Assembly: GCA_028554755.1 (NCBI GenBank)
Contig: JAPTOF010000001.1
Coordinates: forward strand, 1,872,501 to 1,936,500
Origin: Cordia subcordata
Taxonomy: Eukaryota; Streptophyta; Magnoliopsida; Boraginales; Cordiaceae
Direction: 5' to 3'
Length of the DNA stretch: 64,000 nucleotides
The position numbers and the translations under genes were made by a program. This document shows positions 11,141 to 22,700 of this stretch, piece after piece. Positions within the stretch are counted from its first letter, which is position 1. Each line of letters begins with the position of its first letter. Under the pieces are notes generated by a model, which had not been told where the DNA came from, searched no databases, and was given only the letters and a program-made list of their open reading frames with translations.

Positions 11141-12998
11141 CTGCTTCACTCATTAAATTGTCGTCACCCCTTGCCTCCCCCTTCGCTGCACTTTTGATCA
11201 CCATTTTCTCTTCTCTTCTATTATTGCTTCTCTGCTAATTTTGTTAGAGCTTAGCAAAAAAGGGGGAAAAAAAAACAAAGAAAAGAACAAAAACTTTGCA
11301 AGGTTTATACCTTAGACCCTAGGAAGCAATTAAAGTTATGATGGTGCAATGAGTAGTTCTTCGGCACATACTACGTAATTACTACTTACGTGGAGTGTCA
11401 ACTTCGTTATTGACTTGATGAGGAAAATTAAAGCCTTCGCATGTTCTACTTTATATGGTAGTACTTGAAAGAGCTAGCTGCTTAATTAGTTATAATTAAA
11501 CAGGAAAATTGAAGCCCCATTTTACATGATATCTCATATTTGTTTTACTATAACAAATTGTATTCAGTTTACAATAACTTAAATTGAAATTGATTAAGTT
11601 ATGTATCAGAAATTTAATTATCTTTTTCAGTGAATAAATAGACAAGAATGTAATGCACGAAAATGGTCATTTCGGACTAGCTTACAAATATTTTGACTCT
11701 GGGACAAAAATTTACCAATCCATTAATTGTAGTGGCTCAATCAATGGACTAAATTTGGTGCAACACAACATGCATGTGGATTGCACGCATCTGTATTAAT
11801 ATAAAATGGATATGGCTTAAGGCAATGACGCATGTTTCGTGTCTTATTAACTCACCTGCAAGAGTCGCATGCCATTAATGAATTGCATGTGGGTTTTTTC
11901 CAGCTTTAACACAAATTAAAATGGTGATTTCTTTTAGTTGTTTACCCGCCTCCTAACCAGAAAGAGGGTGTCACGAAAAGGATTTGTTCGTGGCTAGTTT
12001 GACGTTAATGAAAATTGGTTTTTCTAACAGCTGTAATATTATATTTGTTAAAGTTAATTAAATGGTTCTATTTACATGAAAATAGTCATTTTTACATCAA
12101 GTATATAACTGTAACTCTTAAAAGAATGAACCTTGTGTTTAAAATGATAAATTTAATACCAGAATGATTGAAAATATTAACGGGTGCAATCATTAGTTAT
12201 TGTTTACAGTAAATTTTGAAGTTTGAGATAATTAATTTAAATCTATGATATTAGTCTCATTGGTAAACTTAAAAATTCTAGATATAAAACATGACAATAT
12301 AGTATTTACAATTTAGATAAATGAATTTAAAGTCCAAATAACATATGAAACGAGTCTTTTAATCGAGTTCAAAATTTTGAACCTAACACGTTCGTGAAGT
12401 TAATAACTATATTGGGTAGAAATATGTATATACATATGCATATGTATATACATGTATATTTCCGAAAGTACGTAAAGATGAGCATATATATGTATGTTTT
12501 AAATATGAGCTTATATTGCTGAGGATACAACAAAAGGTTGATTGCCTAAAAGGTCTTTTTTACCTAGAGAGCTAGCTCGACTAATTATTCCAAATAATTG
12601 TGTTATTATTTCCTAGTCTTTTAATGATATTTTTTTAAACTTAGATTACTTAAACTAATCTCTGGGCAATTCTGCAGGAAAGTCTTTATTAGACATGCGC
12701 AATCATACTAATAATAGTTAACATGCAGGTTCCAAATCAATAATGGCGTATAGAAGCTAGCTACCTCTACGTCATACAATTCTCCTAAAGTGTTTTAGGT
12801 TGTATTTTCGCACCGATTCTTAACCACCCAATTGATAGAGATATTAATTATTAATGGACAAGGTGGGCAATTAATGTGCATGCACGGTAGGTTCGCGCAC
12901 TTTCGGCCCTTAAAATTAAGTTGACGGTTGTCACAGCTTTTGGGTTTGCTTTTAGCAGATTGACAACTACGAGCCATGGCATTTCGACATGAAATTAA
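11141..12998. other. AT-rich intergenic DNA
   Basis: No gene is supported. A perfect 30-bp palindrome at 12424-12453 is listed separately. Short open frames are chance products of AT-rich sequence. Confidence 0.55.
12424..12453. repeat. Perfect 30-bp palindrome
   Basis: The sequence from ATGTATATACATATG to its mirror CATATGTATATACAT reads the same on both strands, with the centre at TATGCATA. It is built from alternating purines and pyrimidines, so it could form a cruciform or Z-like structure, or simply be a microsatellite-derived palindrome. Confidence 0.85.
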
Positions 12999-13220
12999 GG
13001 ATATGTTTCGATTGATTTTTCTTTTTAAGTACTTATTTAATAACATTTGAAAAATTATATTTTTCAGAAAGTTAAAAATTTTAGTTTTTAAAAAAAATTA
13101 TACTAAACTTTTTTTTTAGAGTTTCAACTTCTTTTGAAAGTCAAATCAAATAATTATTATAAAAATAATGAAATATTTTTTAAGGAGAAAAAAACACAAA
13201 AGCTAATCCAAACAGACCCT
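12999..13220. mobile_element. MITE adjacent to the TRIM element
   Basis: The left end reads GGATATGTTTCGATTGATTT; the reverse complement of the right end reads AGGGTCTGTTTGGATTAGCT. The interior is AT-rich and non-coding. The termini match the family at 7.5, 25.3 and 50.0 kb. The right end stops two bases before the 5' LTR of the TRIM element. Confidence 0.6.
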
Positions 13221-13222
13221 AT

Positions 13223-13459
13223 TGTCACGTAGTCAGAGTTTCAGCCCCCATACCTGGGTATTGTGCTTGGAGACAAACCCCACTGGTCACCCTGAATTGC
13301 GCTACTAACAGCTATATCCATGGATTTTAGGTACTTTCGGCTTCTTTAGACGTTGTGTTTCAGTGTGCGATGCTTGTCGACTGTGTGGTAGGTGTATCTC
13401 AGCCAGTAACCTCCACGGTTTGGGAGGCGAATAGGCGTTACTGCTCGCACGCTGTCACA
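13223..13459 (+). repeat. 5' LTR of the TRIM element
   Basis: It pairs with 13950-14185 along its whole length, sharing blocks such as CTAACAGCTATATCCAT and CCTGGGTA. It begins with TG and ends with CA. Confidence 0.82.
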
Positions 13460-13949
13460 AGTGGTATTAGAGCCACTTGGCTTATTCGAGGGACAATGAC
13501 CTTTTCGTGGTGTGCTATGGGGAACCAATGAGGGGTGCTGGTGTGGTATGTGGAACACCTTTCCCTAGGGAGAAGTCCAGGCAACGGCTTGTACCTCATC
13601 TCGGGCCTGTGAGGTGGACTGCCCATTGTCGAGGATGCTTTGCGTAGGGGCGTGCCTCATTGCGATGCTGGGCGAAAGTGCAAGTATGGTCACTGTTAGT
13701 TCCTGTTCAATCGTTCTTTGCTTGTGGCTACGTTGGCTTCTTAGTGCAGCTTTATGTTGAACACTTCTAAAGGTTCGTCAGCATTGTAGGTTGACAAGCG
13801 AGCTTTACGAAAGTAGTCCAAGATGCTGTCAAGCAGCTGGTCAGTGGTTAGTGTGCTTTGATTGTTGAAGCAGTGCCTAGCTTGCGGGAGTATGAAGAGC
13901 CATAGGTGAAGTCCACTGTGAGAATGCTAGCAAATTGGGCGAGGAAGTG

Positions 13950-14185
13950 TGTCACTGGTTCAGAGTTTCGGCCCCCATGCCTGGGTACAATGCTTGGAGA
14001 CAAGCCCCATCGACGCCCTAAATTGTGGTACTAACAGCTATATCCATAGATTTCAGGCACCTTCGACTTCTTTGGACCTTATATTTTAGTGTACGAGGCT
14101 TGTCAGCCATGTGATAGGCGTATCCTAACAGGCAACCTCCATGGTTTGGGAGTCGAACGGGCAATTCTACGCGCACTCTGTCACA
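13950..14185 (+). repeat. 3' LTR of the TRIM element
   Basis: This is the second copy of the terminal repeat, ending CTGTCACA. It carries substitutions and small gaps relative to the 5' copy. Confidence 0.82.
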
Positions 14186-14379
14186 CTAAGCTTGTTTTTC
14201 ATTGACAACTCTCAGTGTTCATTTAAATTGACTTTTCCAAAAGTATTTTTTTGAAGAAAAAACGTTTGAAAAAAAATACTTTTTTAATAAGCTAGAAATT
14301 CTGGCTTTTGGAAAAGCTAAAATTGAACTTTTTTCAGAACTTCTTTTTTTCATTTTACACGAGGGAAATCCAATTGATG

Positions 14380-14652
14380 AATGCTTTGTTTATTATAATC
14401 TTATTTTAAGATACTTATCCTATTGAAATGGAGGGAAATCTTATAAGATTTAAGACATCTTATCATGTATCTTTTTAAAAAATTCAAAACAAACTATACT
14501 TTTTATCTTATAAGAAATAAGCAATCATTCCTGTCTTATTTTTTACAACTATAAAATACATGGTATATATGATAAGATATTTTAAATCTTATAAGATATC
14601 TCTAAATTTTAATAGGATAAGTACCTTAAAATAAGACCATTCCAAACACACT
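14380..14652. mobile_element. Fold-back MITE with long inverted arms
   Basis: The left arm (about 14398-14475) contains CTTATTTTAAGATACTTATC and AATCTTATAAGATTTAA. The right arm (about 14550-14640) is its imperfect inverse. The arms of roughly 80 bp enclose a short AT-rich loop, so the transcript would form a long hairpin. No coding capacity is present. Confidence 0.7.
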
Positions 14653-16297
14653 AGAAACCCAATCACTAAGAAACCTTACCAATTGGTAAATCCTGAGCGA
14701 AAGGATCGATCCCACAACCCAACCACCATATAAATCAGAGGGCTAATTTGAGATTTTCTTTTTAACTATTTCTTTGTTTTCTACATTTGCATAAGGAAAA
14801 TCTAAAAGAAAAAAGATTATGGTAATCAGAGTGTAAAGAAGTACAATGTACAATGGTACACCCATATGATATAAGGATGGGAACAGTAGCCTACCTTGTC
14901 CCACCTCGTACAAGTACCACACTGGTTGTGGCAAGGTTATTGTGGAAAAACTCTGGGGGAGGCAGGGAGGGGTTTTTCCTTGCTACCCCGGTACCCACAT
15001 AGTCACACTCTGATATATATTTGTGTGTGTCTATTTACTTTTATTATGTACCTATATAATTTATAGTACCTTTATAAACAATATGTCAATAAAGATTTTT
15101 TGAGTTTTGATAGTAAAGGTTTCTTATACCACCTTAAAGATCAAGGTGTTAAATTTTTGTTTTATTATTGTAAATTTAGAGTAAAGAGTTTGAATTTGAT
15201 GATATGGAGTATGGAGTTCGAATTTAATGTATTATTATTACAAGTTTAGGTTGAATTTCATGTGGTAAATTTTGGATTAAATGTGTTAAGCTTCATTATT
15301 AAGATTTAATATGATTTATTTGTAGAGAATTTATTTCTATTAATAGGCAACGGTATTACCTATTATAATTAAGTGTACTGATAGATGCAGGGCTGGTACC
15401 ACGAGTTTACCCTGGTACAAGGTGTAAGGACAAAATAGAAGCAAGTAAATCTTTAGCAGGTACAAAATAGAGGTACACGAACCCTGCTCCTAACCCACTC
15501 TATTGCTATGCCTATGCCCACATATATGGTACTTCCTTTTCCCCTTTAAATTGTAAACTTTTCTATTTTAGACTAGGAGTAAATAAAAGTAATTTATGAT
15601 TTGAGCAACATGGAGATGACAACAAGATAGTTAGGAAAGAGTTGACAAAAGTTCTTTTTCTTTTTTGGTTTTTCTTTTCCTTTAAAATGCCAAAAGACCT
15701 CAACTAGCGGTACCGAATCACTAAAATATGCACCACTGAATATGAAAACCAAATATCTGCATCATTGCTTCACTACTATTTAACATTTTGATGGACTCCA
15801 GTCCCATGATTATAGAGCTTGAGATCAAATCTACAATTATATATCTATACACCAATATGGAATCTGCATTCATATTTCTTTTTAGATTGATATTATTAAG
15901 TTTTCAGACTTAAACTTGGTGAACTATCAAGAGATTCTGATACATATCCAGATGGGCAAGGATACAAATTGCAGAAGCAATTGCCAGATTGGGAAAAGAC
16001 TTGCACCATTACTATTATTGACCCAATAATTGAACAGTTCAATTCCAGCAAGAAACATCAGTTGGTACCATGGCTCCAGAGAGACAGCCAAGAGAAGTTT
16101 AGTACCATGTCTAATATATGAAAATAACAACACCTAAATGCAAGAGAAGAACAAAAAATTCAATGAAAGAATCTTGCAATACGTCATGCACTTTAACAAA
16201 CTTCTGTGTCAATCAGATTGGCCGAAAAAATTACAGAAGATTTACAACTATGTCTAACCATGACCAATTTGCAAAGTTCTATAGGAAGTTCATGAGT
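14653..16297. other. Intergenic, downstream of the BTB pseudogene
   Basis: No gene is supported. A higher-GC patch at about 14840-15010 and another at about 15385-15520 may be transposon remnants, but I cannot name them. The segment directly below 16298 would be the former 3' UTR of the BTB gene. Confidence 0.5.
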
Positions 16298-17663
16298 TTA
16301 CAATCTCCATGCAGAACTTTGCCAGACCTCAACGTATTGTTGATTCTTCCTTGTAATGAACATCTTGTTCCCTCCAAAATCCATTTGAGTTATTCTACTT
16401 CCTCCCATATCTGTTGCGCTTCCAATCGAGTTCTTCCTAAACATCTGTCTTTTACTCCCATTTCCCCCTTCAGGGACAAACCAGTTAGAACTTCTGACCA
16501 TAACTCTATATTTCCACCGCTACTACAGAATACTTGATTTCCATGGCTTCTAATCTTCAATCCAAAACCTTCCTTCTTTCCCTTCATTGCCTTCCTTCTA
16601 TCACCGAGACAAAACCATGAATTTTAATTGCCAATTTTTCTTAAATCAGCAACAGCACCTCACCTGAATTCACACCTACTTTAAAAATTGCCGAAAGATT
16701 ATCCAGAGCTGTGACATCTGCAAAACAATCAACTTTCTCCAACTCTGAGACCACATTGCCAGACCTTACATCCCAGAACTTAATATTCCCTATGACACAT
16801 GAACGTCCACTATGAGACCCTGAGGCCATCAACAAACCACGACTAGGAATCCAGCTCAATTTCGTCACTGGAATTGCAGAATTTAACTCTGCACCAAAAA
16901 TCAGACAATGACCAATCATTTCAACAGGCCTAAAATTATCATGGAGATCATAGACCACAATGCAACTTGAATTTCTCCTGCCAGACTCGAAACTAGTGAA
17001 CAAATACTCAGGTGATGACCCTATTGCCTGCACCGTTGAACAAGACCTAGTCGCATTTTCCCAATCCAAATTCTCCCTAACAATTCCCTTCTTATCAAGA
17101 TCAATAATCTGCAAACCCGAAAAGTCTGTGGCACCAGTTGCCATTATTCTCGGGGACAATGCTAACACTGAATCAGTATCTGTAAATTGAGTCAAAATGG
17201 TACATTTGCTGTGCAATGACCAATCAATAAAGGTGATCTTAGCAACGAGTACCGATCCACATTGTGTTGCTGATATAACAGAAGGTGAATCTCTACCATT
17301 CAATGTTGAAATCATCGATTTTTCGAGGTTAAAAGCCTCAAACTGAGATGGGTTTGATTGATAATTCATGAAGAGTTGTTCAATACCATAATATTTTGAT
17401 TCCTAGATAAGCTCTTGAATATCAAAGGCTTTAGCTTTTGAAAGAAGATTACCTGTTCTTGAGAGAGACAGCATTGTTGAGAAAAGTTCAGGGTCTCTAT
17501 CAATAAAAGGAATGGTCTCTTCATCAGAATTGCAAATATTTGTAAAGAGTGATTTGGCGCCAGCTAAGGCTAAGGTTTGCTTGGTGGTCTGGAAAAGCTG
17601 ACCACCAACATCAATGGTGACTATATTGGAGCTTGGGTCTGTGCTGGTGCTTTGATGAACCAC
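16298..17663 (-). pseudogene. BTB/POZ domain protein (At5g41330 type), broken gene
   Basis: Read from 17663 downward this is an intronless KCTD-like protein. It has a T1-type BTB domain at the N-terminus (VTIDVGGQLFQTTKQTLAL), followed by a WD/beta-propeller-like region (LNGRDSPS, GATDFSGLQIIDLD, VQAIGSSPEYLFTSFES, VSGSHS-like and KFWDVRSGNVV segments) and a C-terminus with NQVFCSSGGNIELWSEV and FGGNKMFITRKNQQYVEVW. Family members are BTB proteins thought to act as CUL3 adaptors. The frame is broken by TAG at 17403-17405 (where the family has a Glu in 'ELI-E-ESKYYGIE'), a frameshift at about 16650-16665, TAA at 16624-16626 and another frameshift at about 16445-16500. Identity along the remainder is high, so decay is recent, or the assembly has errors. 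Intact short products are possible: residues 1-86 alone are a BTB domain. Confidence 0.85.
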
Positions 17664-19757
17664 ATTTGCAAGAGGCTTTGGTCCTGCAAAAGGTAGAATC
17701 TTTAAGCTTCAGCTCTAATCATTTTGCAGCTAAGACAATTTTCTATTTATGTGTAAAATCTTTATCACCCAGACTTCAGAATGCGAAAAAGATTCAATCT
17801 TCCAAGAGTTTGAAAGAGATTGACTCACTCTTTGAAACTCCTGAGAAGTCAATTAAAGTGAATATAAAGGAAAAATACCCTGAAAAAGATATTGAATTTT
17901 TGAGAATTTAAGTACCGAAACAGACACAAATTAATGTTATAGCTAGAAAGTAAGGTTGGTTTTAGAGGGTTTCTAGGAAGAAAGAAGGGTAGTCGACGTT
18001 GTTTTCTCTGGTCAACAAAGGGTGTATTGACAGGCGTTATTACTCTTCGGCCTCTACTAAAACCAAAGACAAATTATGTGTGTTCATCTTGGAAAAAAAG
18101 AAAAACAAAAAACACCTAAAATTTTGAATTTGGTATAATTGAGATTGAATGATTAGAAAATTAGCGGAAAAAATAAATTTGAATAATTATTTTAGATAAC
18201 CGAGTTGAAAAGAGAAAAAAGAATAGATTCAAGAATTTCTCTAAAACCTGAATTATTCTAATATATATTTATACGTTTGTGTTAAAACTTTAGATTTATA
18301 ACCATATGATGTGAATTATGTTTTAAATTATCTTTTAATTTGGATATGAATTAGGTTTAAATTTTGTTATTTGAATTTGTAATCATTTAAGTATAGGTTA
18401 CATTTTGCGGTTTCCTAATTATTTATTTCAAATTTAGAGATTTTCTAATAATTGATTACCTTTCCCACTCCCTTATTTCCTGAAGTACATTCTCCAATGT
18501 TAATTAGTGAGGGAATTGGAATAAAAATGATTCCTCATGATTAAATGCTTAATTCGGGTAAAAAGTTCTCCAATAAACACCCCCTAAAGACAGGTAATTT
18601 GCTATCGGTGCAGATATAGTAGGATTTATTTTATTTTTTATGCGAGTACAAGTGGAGTCCAAATATAAATTTGGTATTATAAAATATTTAAAAGTTTATA
18701 TTTTAGAACGTAAAGTGAAGAGTAACTTCATATTTAGATTAGAAAATTTTGGTAAAACCAAATGCGAAAGCAAGTGGAATTTTGAAAGAAATTAATATAA
18801 CTATGAGCATGATCATATACTGTGTTTTCCTTCAAAAGACCAAGAAGCTAGTCAACAAAATTATTTGTCCCCAAGGACAATCCCATTGGTATGAATTGGG
18901 CTTAAACGCAACTTTTAATCAGATCGATCCCAGCCTTTTGTCTCCTAACTTACTTGATGGTTAGGGTCTTAAATCCGGTTTATCCACCCGAGATTTTTGC
19001 CAGGTAGAACTTAGAAGAGCCCTTTAACAAAGGGAAAAAAACACAGGCAAAATTCAAAGGAATGTGAATCAGCAGTACGCGTCAACTGGTCTAGTCCTTC
19101 AAGAAATGCTCTATTGCCTCATAATCCAACACAAGTGTGTCAGGTACAACAGAAATTCAATAAAATACTAGGAAACCCTTTCTTGACAAGTTTGTCAACT
19201 ATAATTAAATCAAGGCTAATATATGCTTCAAAATTAGGTGCATGAACTTTCTTTGAAACATCCGATGGAATCACGGAAATACAACTAGTACAAAACCACA
19301 TTATTTTACCCAAGCAACAGTAGATATCTAGCCTGATGAGGAAACACAAAGTATTATTCCTCTGTTGAAAAACTGATCGTCCAAAAGTCTAAATCATCCA
19401 TCATATATCATCAGCAGCAACAGCACTAGTGTCAGTTCTGCTACTATTCTTCCTATTATTTATGTTACAAACAAGATAAAAAGGAAAATAGCTATCACAA
19501 TCTGAATATTGTTAGTTAAACGTTCTGCCTAAAGTAGCGACAGAAAACATATTATCTTTGTCAAAACTAGCAAAATACATCACTGTCTCCTTTGAAGACA
19601 GGAAGAGCTCAAAAAGCGGCCTTCGTATACTGAATTATATCTGGCGACGTGTCCTATCATTTGGATCCCAATAATACCCACTACTTTGTTTCAGCTGTAT
19701 TTAGTTACCTTGATGTGAAGCAGAGCGGCTGTGATTGCCGGTGCAATGCAACCAGAG
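17664..19757. other. Intergenic between BTB pseudogene and HRGP gene
   Basis: The first few hundred bases hold the former promoter and leader of the BTB gene. A plus-strand open frame at 17633-17911 overlaps its start and is not recognised. The part from about 19380 to 19757 is probably the 3' UTR of the HRGP-family gene. No other gene is supported. Confidence 0.5.
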
Positions 19758-22700
19758 TTAGCTGACGCCTGGCTGCATCATGGGGAAGAATGACCAGTTC
19801 TTGGGTGTCGCACCTTCCTTCCCGAGAAACCAATCAGAGCTCATACAAGATTTTTCACTGCTTCCTCCATCGACGTTGTCAAAGTTGAACTCTTTGGCAG
19901 AACCAAGAGTGATGGACCGGTGCTTCTGATGGCTCTGTCCATCCTCCCCATCTGTAGAGGCTTTCTCAGATCCATCATTGGAGGTTTCACTTGTAGAGCA
20001 CTTATGACCATTTTCCATATGTTTTTGCGTTTCTTCTCTTCTGGTGTTTTGTTCTGCATTCTCAAGAGACGCTGAAGCAGCTTTACGAAATGCTTCTGAC
20101 TTCTTTTCTACACATCTCACAACTTCTTCTGCAGTTATCTCAAATGATACTCTATGATCAACAACAACTTCATCATTTCGCCATCCATTATTTGCAATAG
20201 GGTGTGCACCAACATCATGATTTTGATTATCTGAAAGAATGCCATCACGAGATCTGGGAGGCACAGCATCTGGGGTCAAGGTACCAGATCCTTGCTGAGA
20301 TCCCCATTCACGAGACATCTTCTCAAGGTTCAAAAGCTTGGAGTGGTCACCTGTTCTGAACTCAAGGAAGTGCGGATTTCCTGGCGCAAATTCGCGGTCA
20401 GGGAAAGGAGAGGAGGTGCCTGATCCGGATATGCCTGAGCATGGTGAAATCAAATTACTGACTGGGCTTCCAGGATGAAGCAGATAAGATTGAAACTCGT
20501 ACTGGGACATAGGAAATGTTTGACCAGCTTCCCCATGTTGTTGGATGGGATCAAGAAGCCGAGCAAATGGCACCTCAGGCGACGAAGGTGTGGTCAAATG
20601 GACAGACTCTGGAGGAGGAGTAAATGGAGCAGTTGACGGTTCAGTGGTGTATGTTGAGAATGTGGGTGGAGTGACTAATTGTGTTTCATGAGCATAAGGG
20701 CCAATAGCAAACATAGAAGCAGGCCCACCAGGGGAGTACATGTTCGCGGCCATAGAAGAGAAAGAAAGCAAGCCACCAGGTGATTGAGTCGTTGAAGGAG
20801 GTTCTGACTGAAGGAAAGATGCAGGGGAGGACGGAGGAGCAACAAAAGGGAGGACAACAGAAGGTGTTTGAATTGGATTTTCAGTTGCAGGTGCATCTGC
20901 TCGTGGTGCTGTTGGTTCTGGAACAAGGGAAGCATGTCCAATTCGCTGCTTGTTCTTGTGAGATCCAAAACACCAATAAAGGCTCCAGCAGCTTCCCCAC
21001 CTCCGTTTCTGGATGAGATAGAAAAGCGCAACAGCAATTTTAGCATCAATGCAATAAACAGATAAAACCCCGTTTTGATTAAAAATAGTCAAGTTGAGAT
21101 CAACATATCAGAAAATTTGGTTTCAAAATTTGCAGCTACTAAGCAATCAGAAATTACTTTCCACCAGAGAAGAAAAGAAAAAGACAATAAGTTGAGATCA
21201 ATATATCACAAAATTAGGTTTCAAAATTTGCAGCTACTAAGCAGTTAGAAATTACTTTCCACCAGAGAAAAGAAGAAAAAGACAATGAGAAACTATGCGA
21301 TATGGTTGTTTGCCTTCACTCCATTTCCTGTATTAATGTAAATATAAAAACTCCACCATGGTATCAATGTAAATATGATAAGCATCAACATAATGTCTCT
21401 GCTACTGGAAAAGGAAAATATGAAAACAAAGGCATCTTACTTTCTTCAGGTTAACATACACTGTTAATCCAGCTTCAGATCTTTGTCCATTTGAACCTTG
21501 CCTCCAAATTTTTTATTCTCTCCCATCTAATCAGATTAAAATCCTACTGTCCACCTTACTTATGCTGGGAGGTGCCAGAGCAGAGGAGGGGGGTCATTTT
21601 TGGTTTGAATACCAGGATTTGTGGAATATGACAGCGGACAATCAGCTTTCCTTGATCAGAGTATGATCTCTCAGCAATAATTACAGATGGAAGTAAAACA
21701 ACCAACTGTGTGATAATTCAGATATACAAAAGCTCTTATTTATTGATATTCTAGATCTGATGGTGACCAAAGGAGACTTACTTCCAAGATGGGGGCACAA
21801 GATACAACAAGTTACACTTACTTCCAACATGGGGGCACAAGATGCAACAAGTTCTACTTAAAAAAAGTTTGAGGAAAGGAATCCAGTTTTAACAAGTTGA
21901 CAAAAGTTTGATTACTTTATTTAAGAAGCCGAAGTTTCATAAATCTAAAATCTAAGCAACAAAGTGTTAAAATTGTATCAGGCAGATTGGATCGGTGCAG
22001 TGTGGACAATTGGATTGTCTATGATGTACCTCTAGCTGACAAATGTATCTACTTCCTAAATGATCGAACTGATCCAATTAGTGCAGTGCGGACAATTGGA
22101 TTGTGTATGATACATATCAAGTTGCCAAATATATCTATTTACTTAATGGTCGAATTGATCACTCAGAGGAAATATATATACTTCCCAGTTGTGCTTAATA
22201 AATACAATAACATGAACTGACTGCAAACCTTTTGTCACCATATATGTATAGGTATCAATTGGCATGAGACTCCTCAGCTTCTTCAGGAAAATAATGACAC
22301 CAATGCACTAGTGCTCTTCTTAATAACAGAGCAACAAAAGAACAATAGGACAAACTAAAACGTAAACTTACCACTGTCAGCTAACTACATCACAAGCATT
22401 CAAATAAAAGTAGCATTTATTGACAACCTGCATAAAAGAGGTAACACCTCACTATATTACTTCTCATGTGTAATAGCGACGCATGAATTGATACCTATAG
22501 GAGATAATAACGCGTAAATAGGTACCTAATAGGGCAAAAAAGTGCAAGTCAACAAACTAAAACACATGGTTACACCTTTCAGCTAACGTCACAAGCATTA
22601 AGTGCTTTTAACAGTAAACTTTATGCCATCCCTAAGACATCTTTCATGCCATGTTTTGTAGAGAAGACTAGATGAAGTTTAAACTTCAAATAGATAAGAA

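Larger units (their letters stand above)
13223..14185. mobile_element. TRIM-type miniature LTR retrotransposon
   Basis: Two direct repeats of about 237 bp (13223-13459 and 13950-14185), both starting TGTCAC and ending TGTCACA, flank about 490 bp of internal DNA. Two bases after the 5' LTR lies TGGTATTAGAGCCA (13462-13475), a near-perfect primer-binding site for initiator methionine tRNA (canonical TGGTATCAGAGC). A purine-rich stretch (GGGCGAGGAAGTG) precedes the 3' LTR. The element is only 963 bp and encodes no gag, protease, reverse transcriptase or integrase, which defines a terminal-repeat retrotransposon in miniature. The LTRs have diverged at many positions, so the insertion is old. A target-site duplication is at best imperfect (CCTAT versus CTAAG). 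The orientation is plus. Confidence 0.85.

Noticed and set aside
13346..13626. Small minus-strand open frames within the TRIM
   Set aside because: They overlap the LTR and primer-binding site, are in antisense and resemble no retroelement protein.
13223..14185. Cassandra-type TRIM with 5S rRNA sequence in the LTR
   Set aside because: I looked for the 5S internal promoter boxes in the LTR and could not find a convincing match.
17633..17911. 92-codon plus-strand open frame overlapping the BTB start
   Set aside because: It overlaps the BTB N-terminus in antisense, matches no known family and has a lysine-rich, low-information tail.
21009..21092. Extension of HRGP exon 2 up to a Met at 21092
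   Set aside because: The sequence before KRRWG is preceded by a good acceptor (ATCCAG|AAACGG), and exon 1 at 23422-23535 supplies the family N-terminus in phase.
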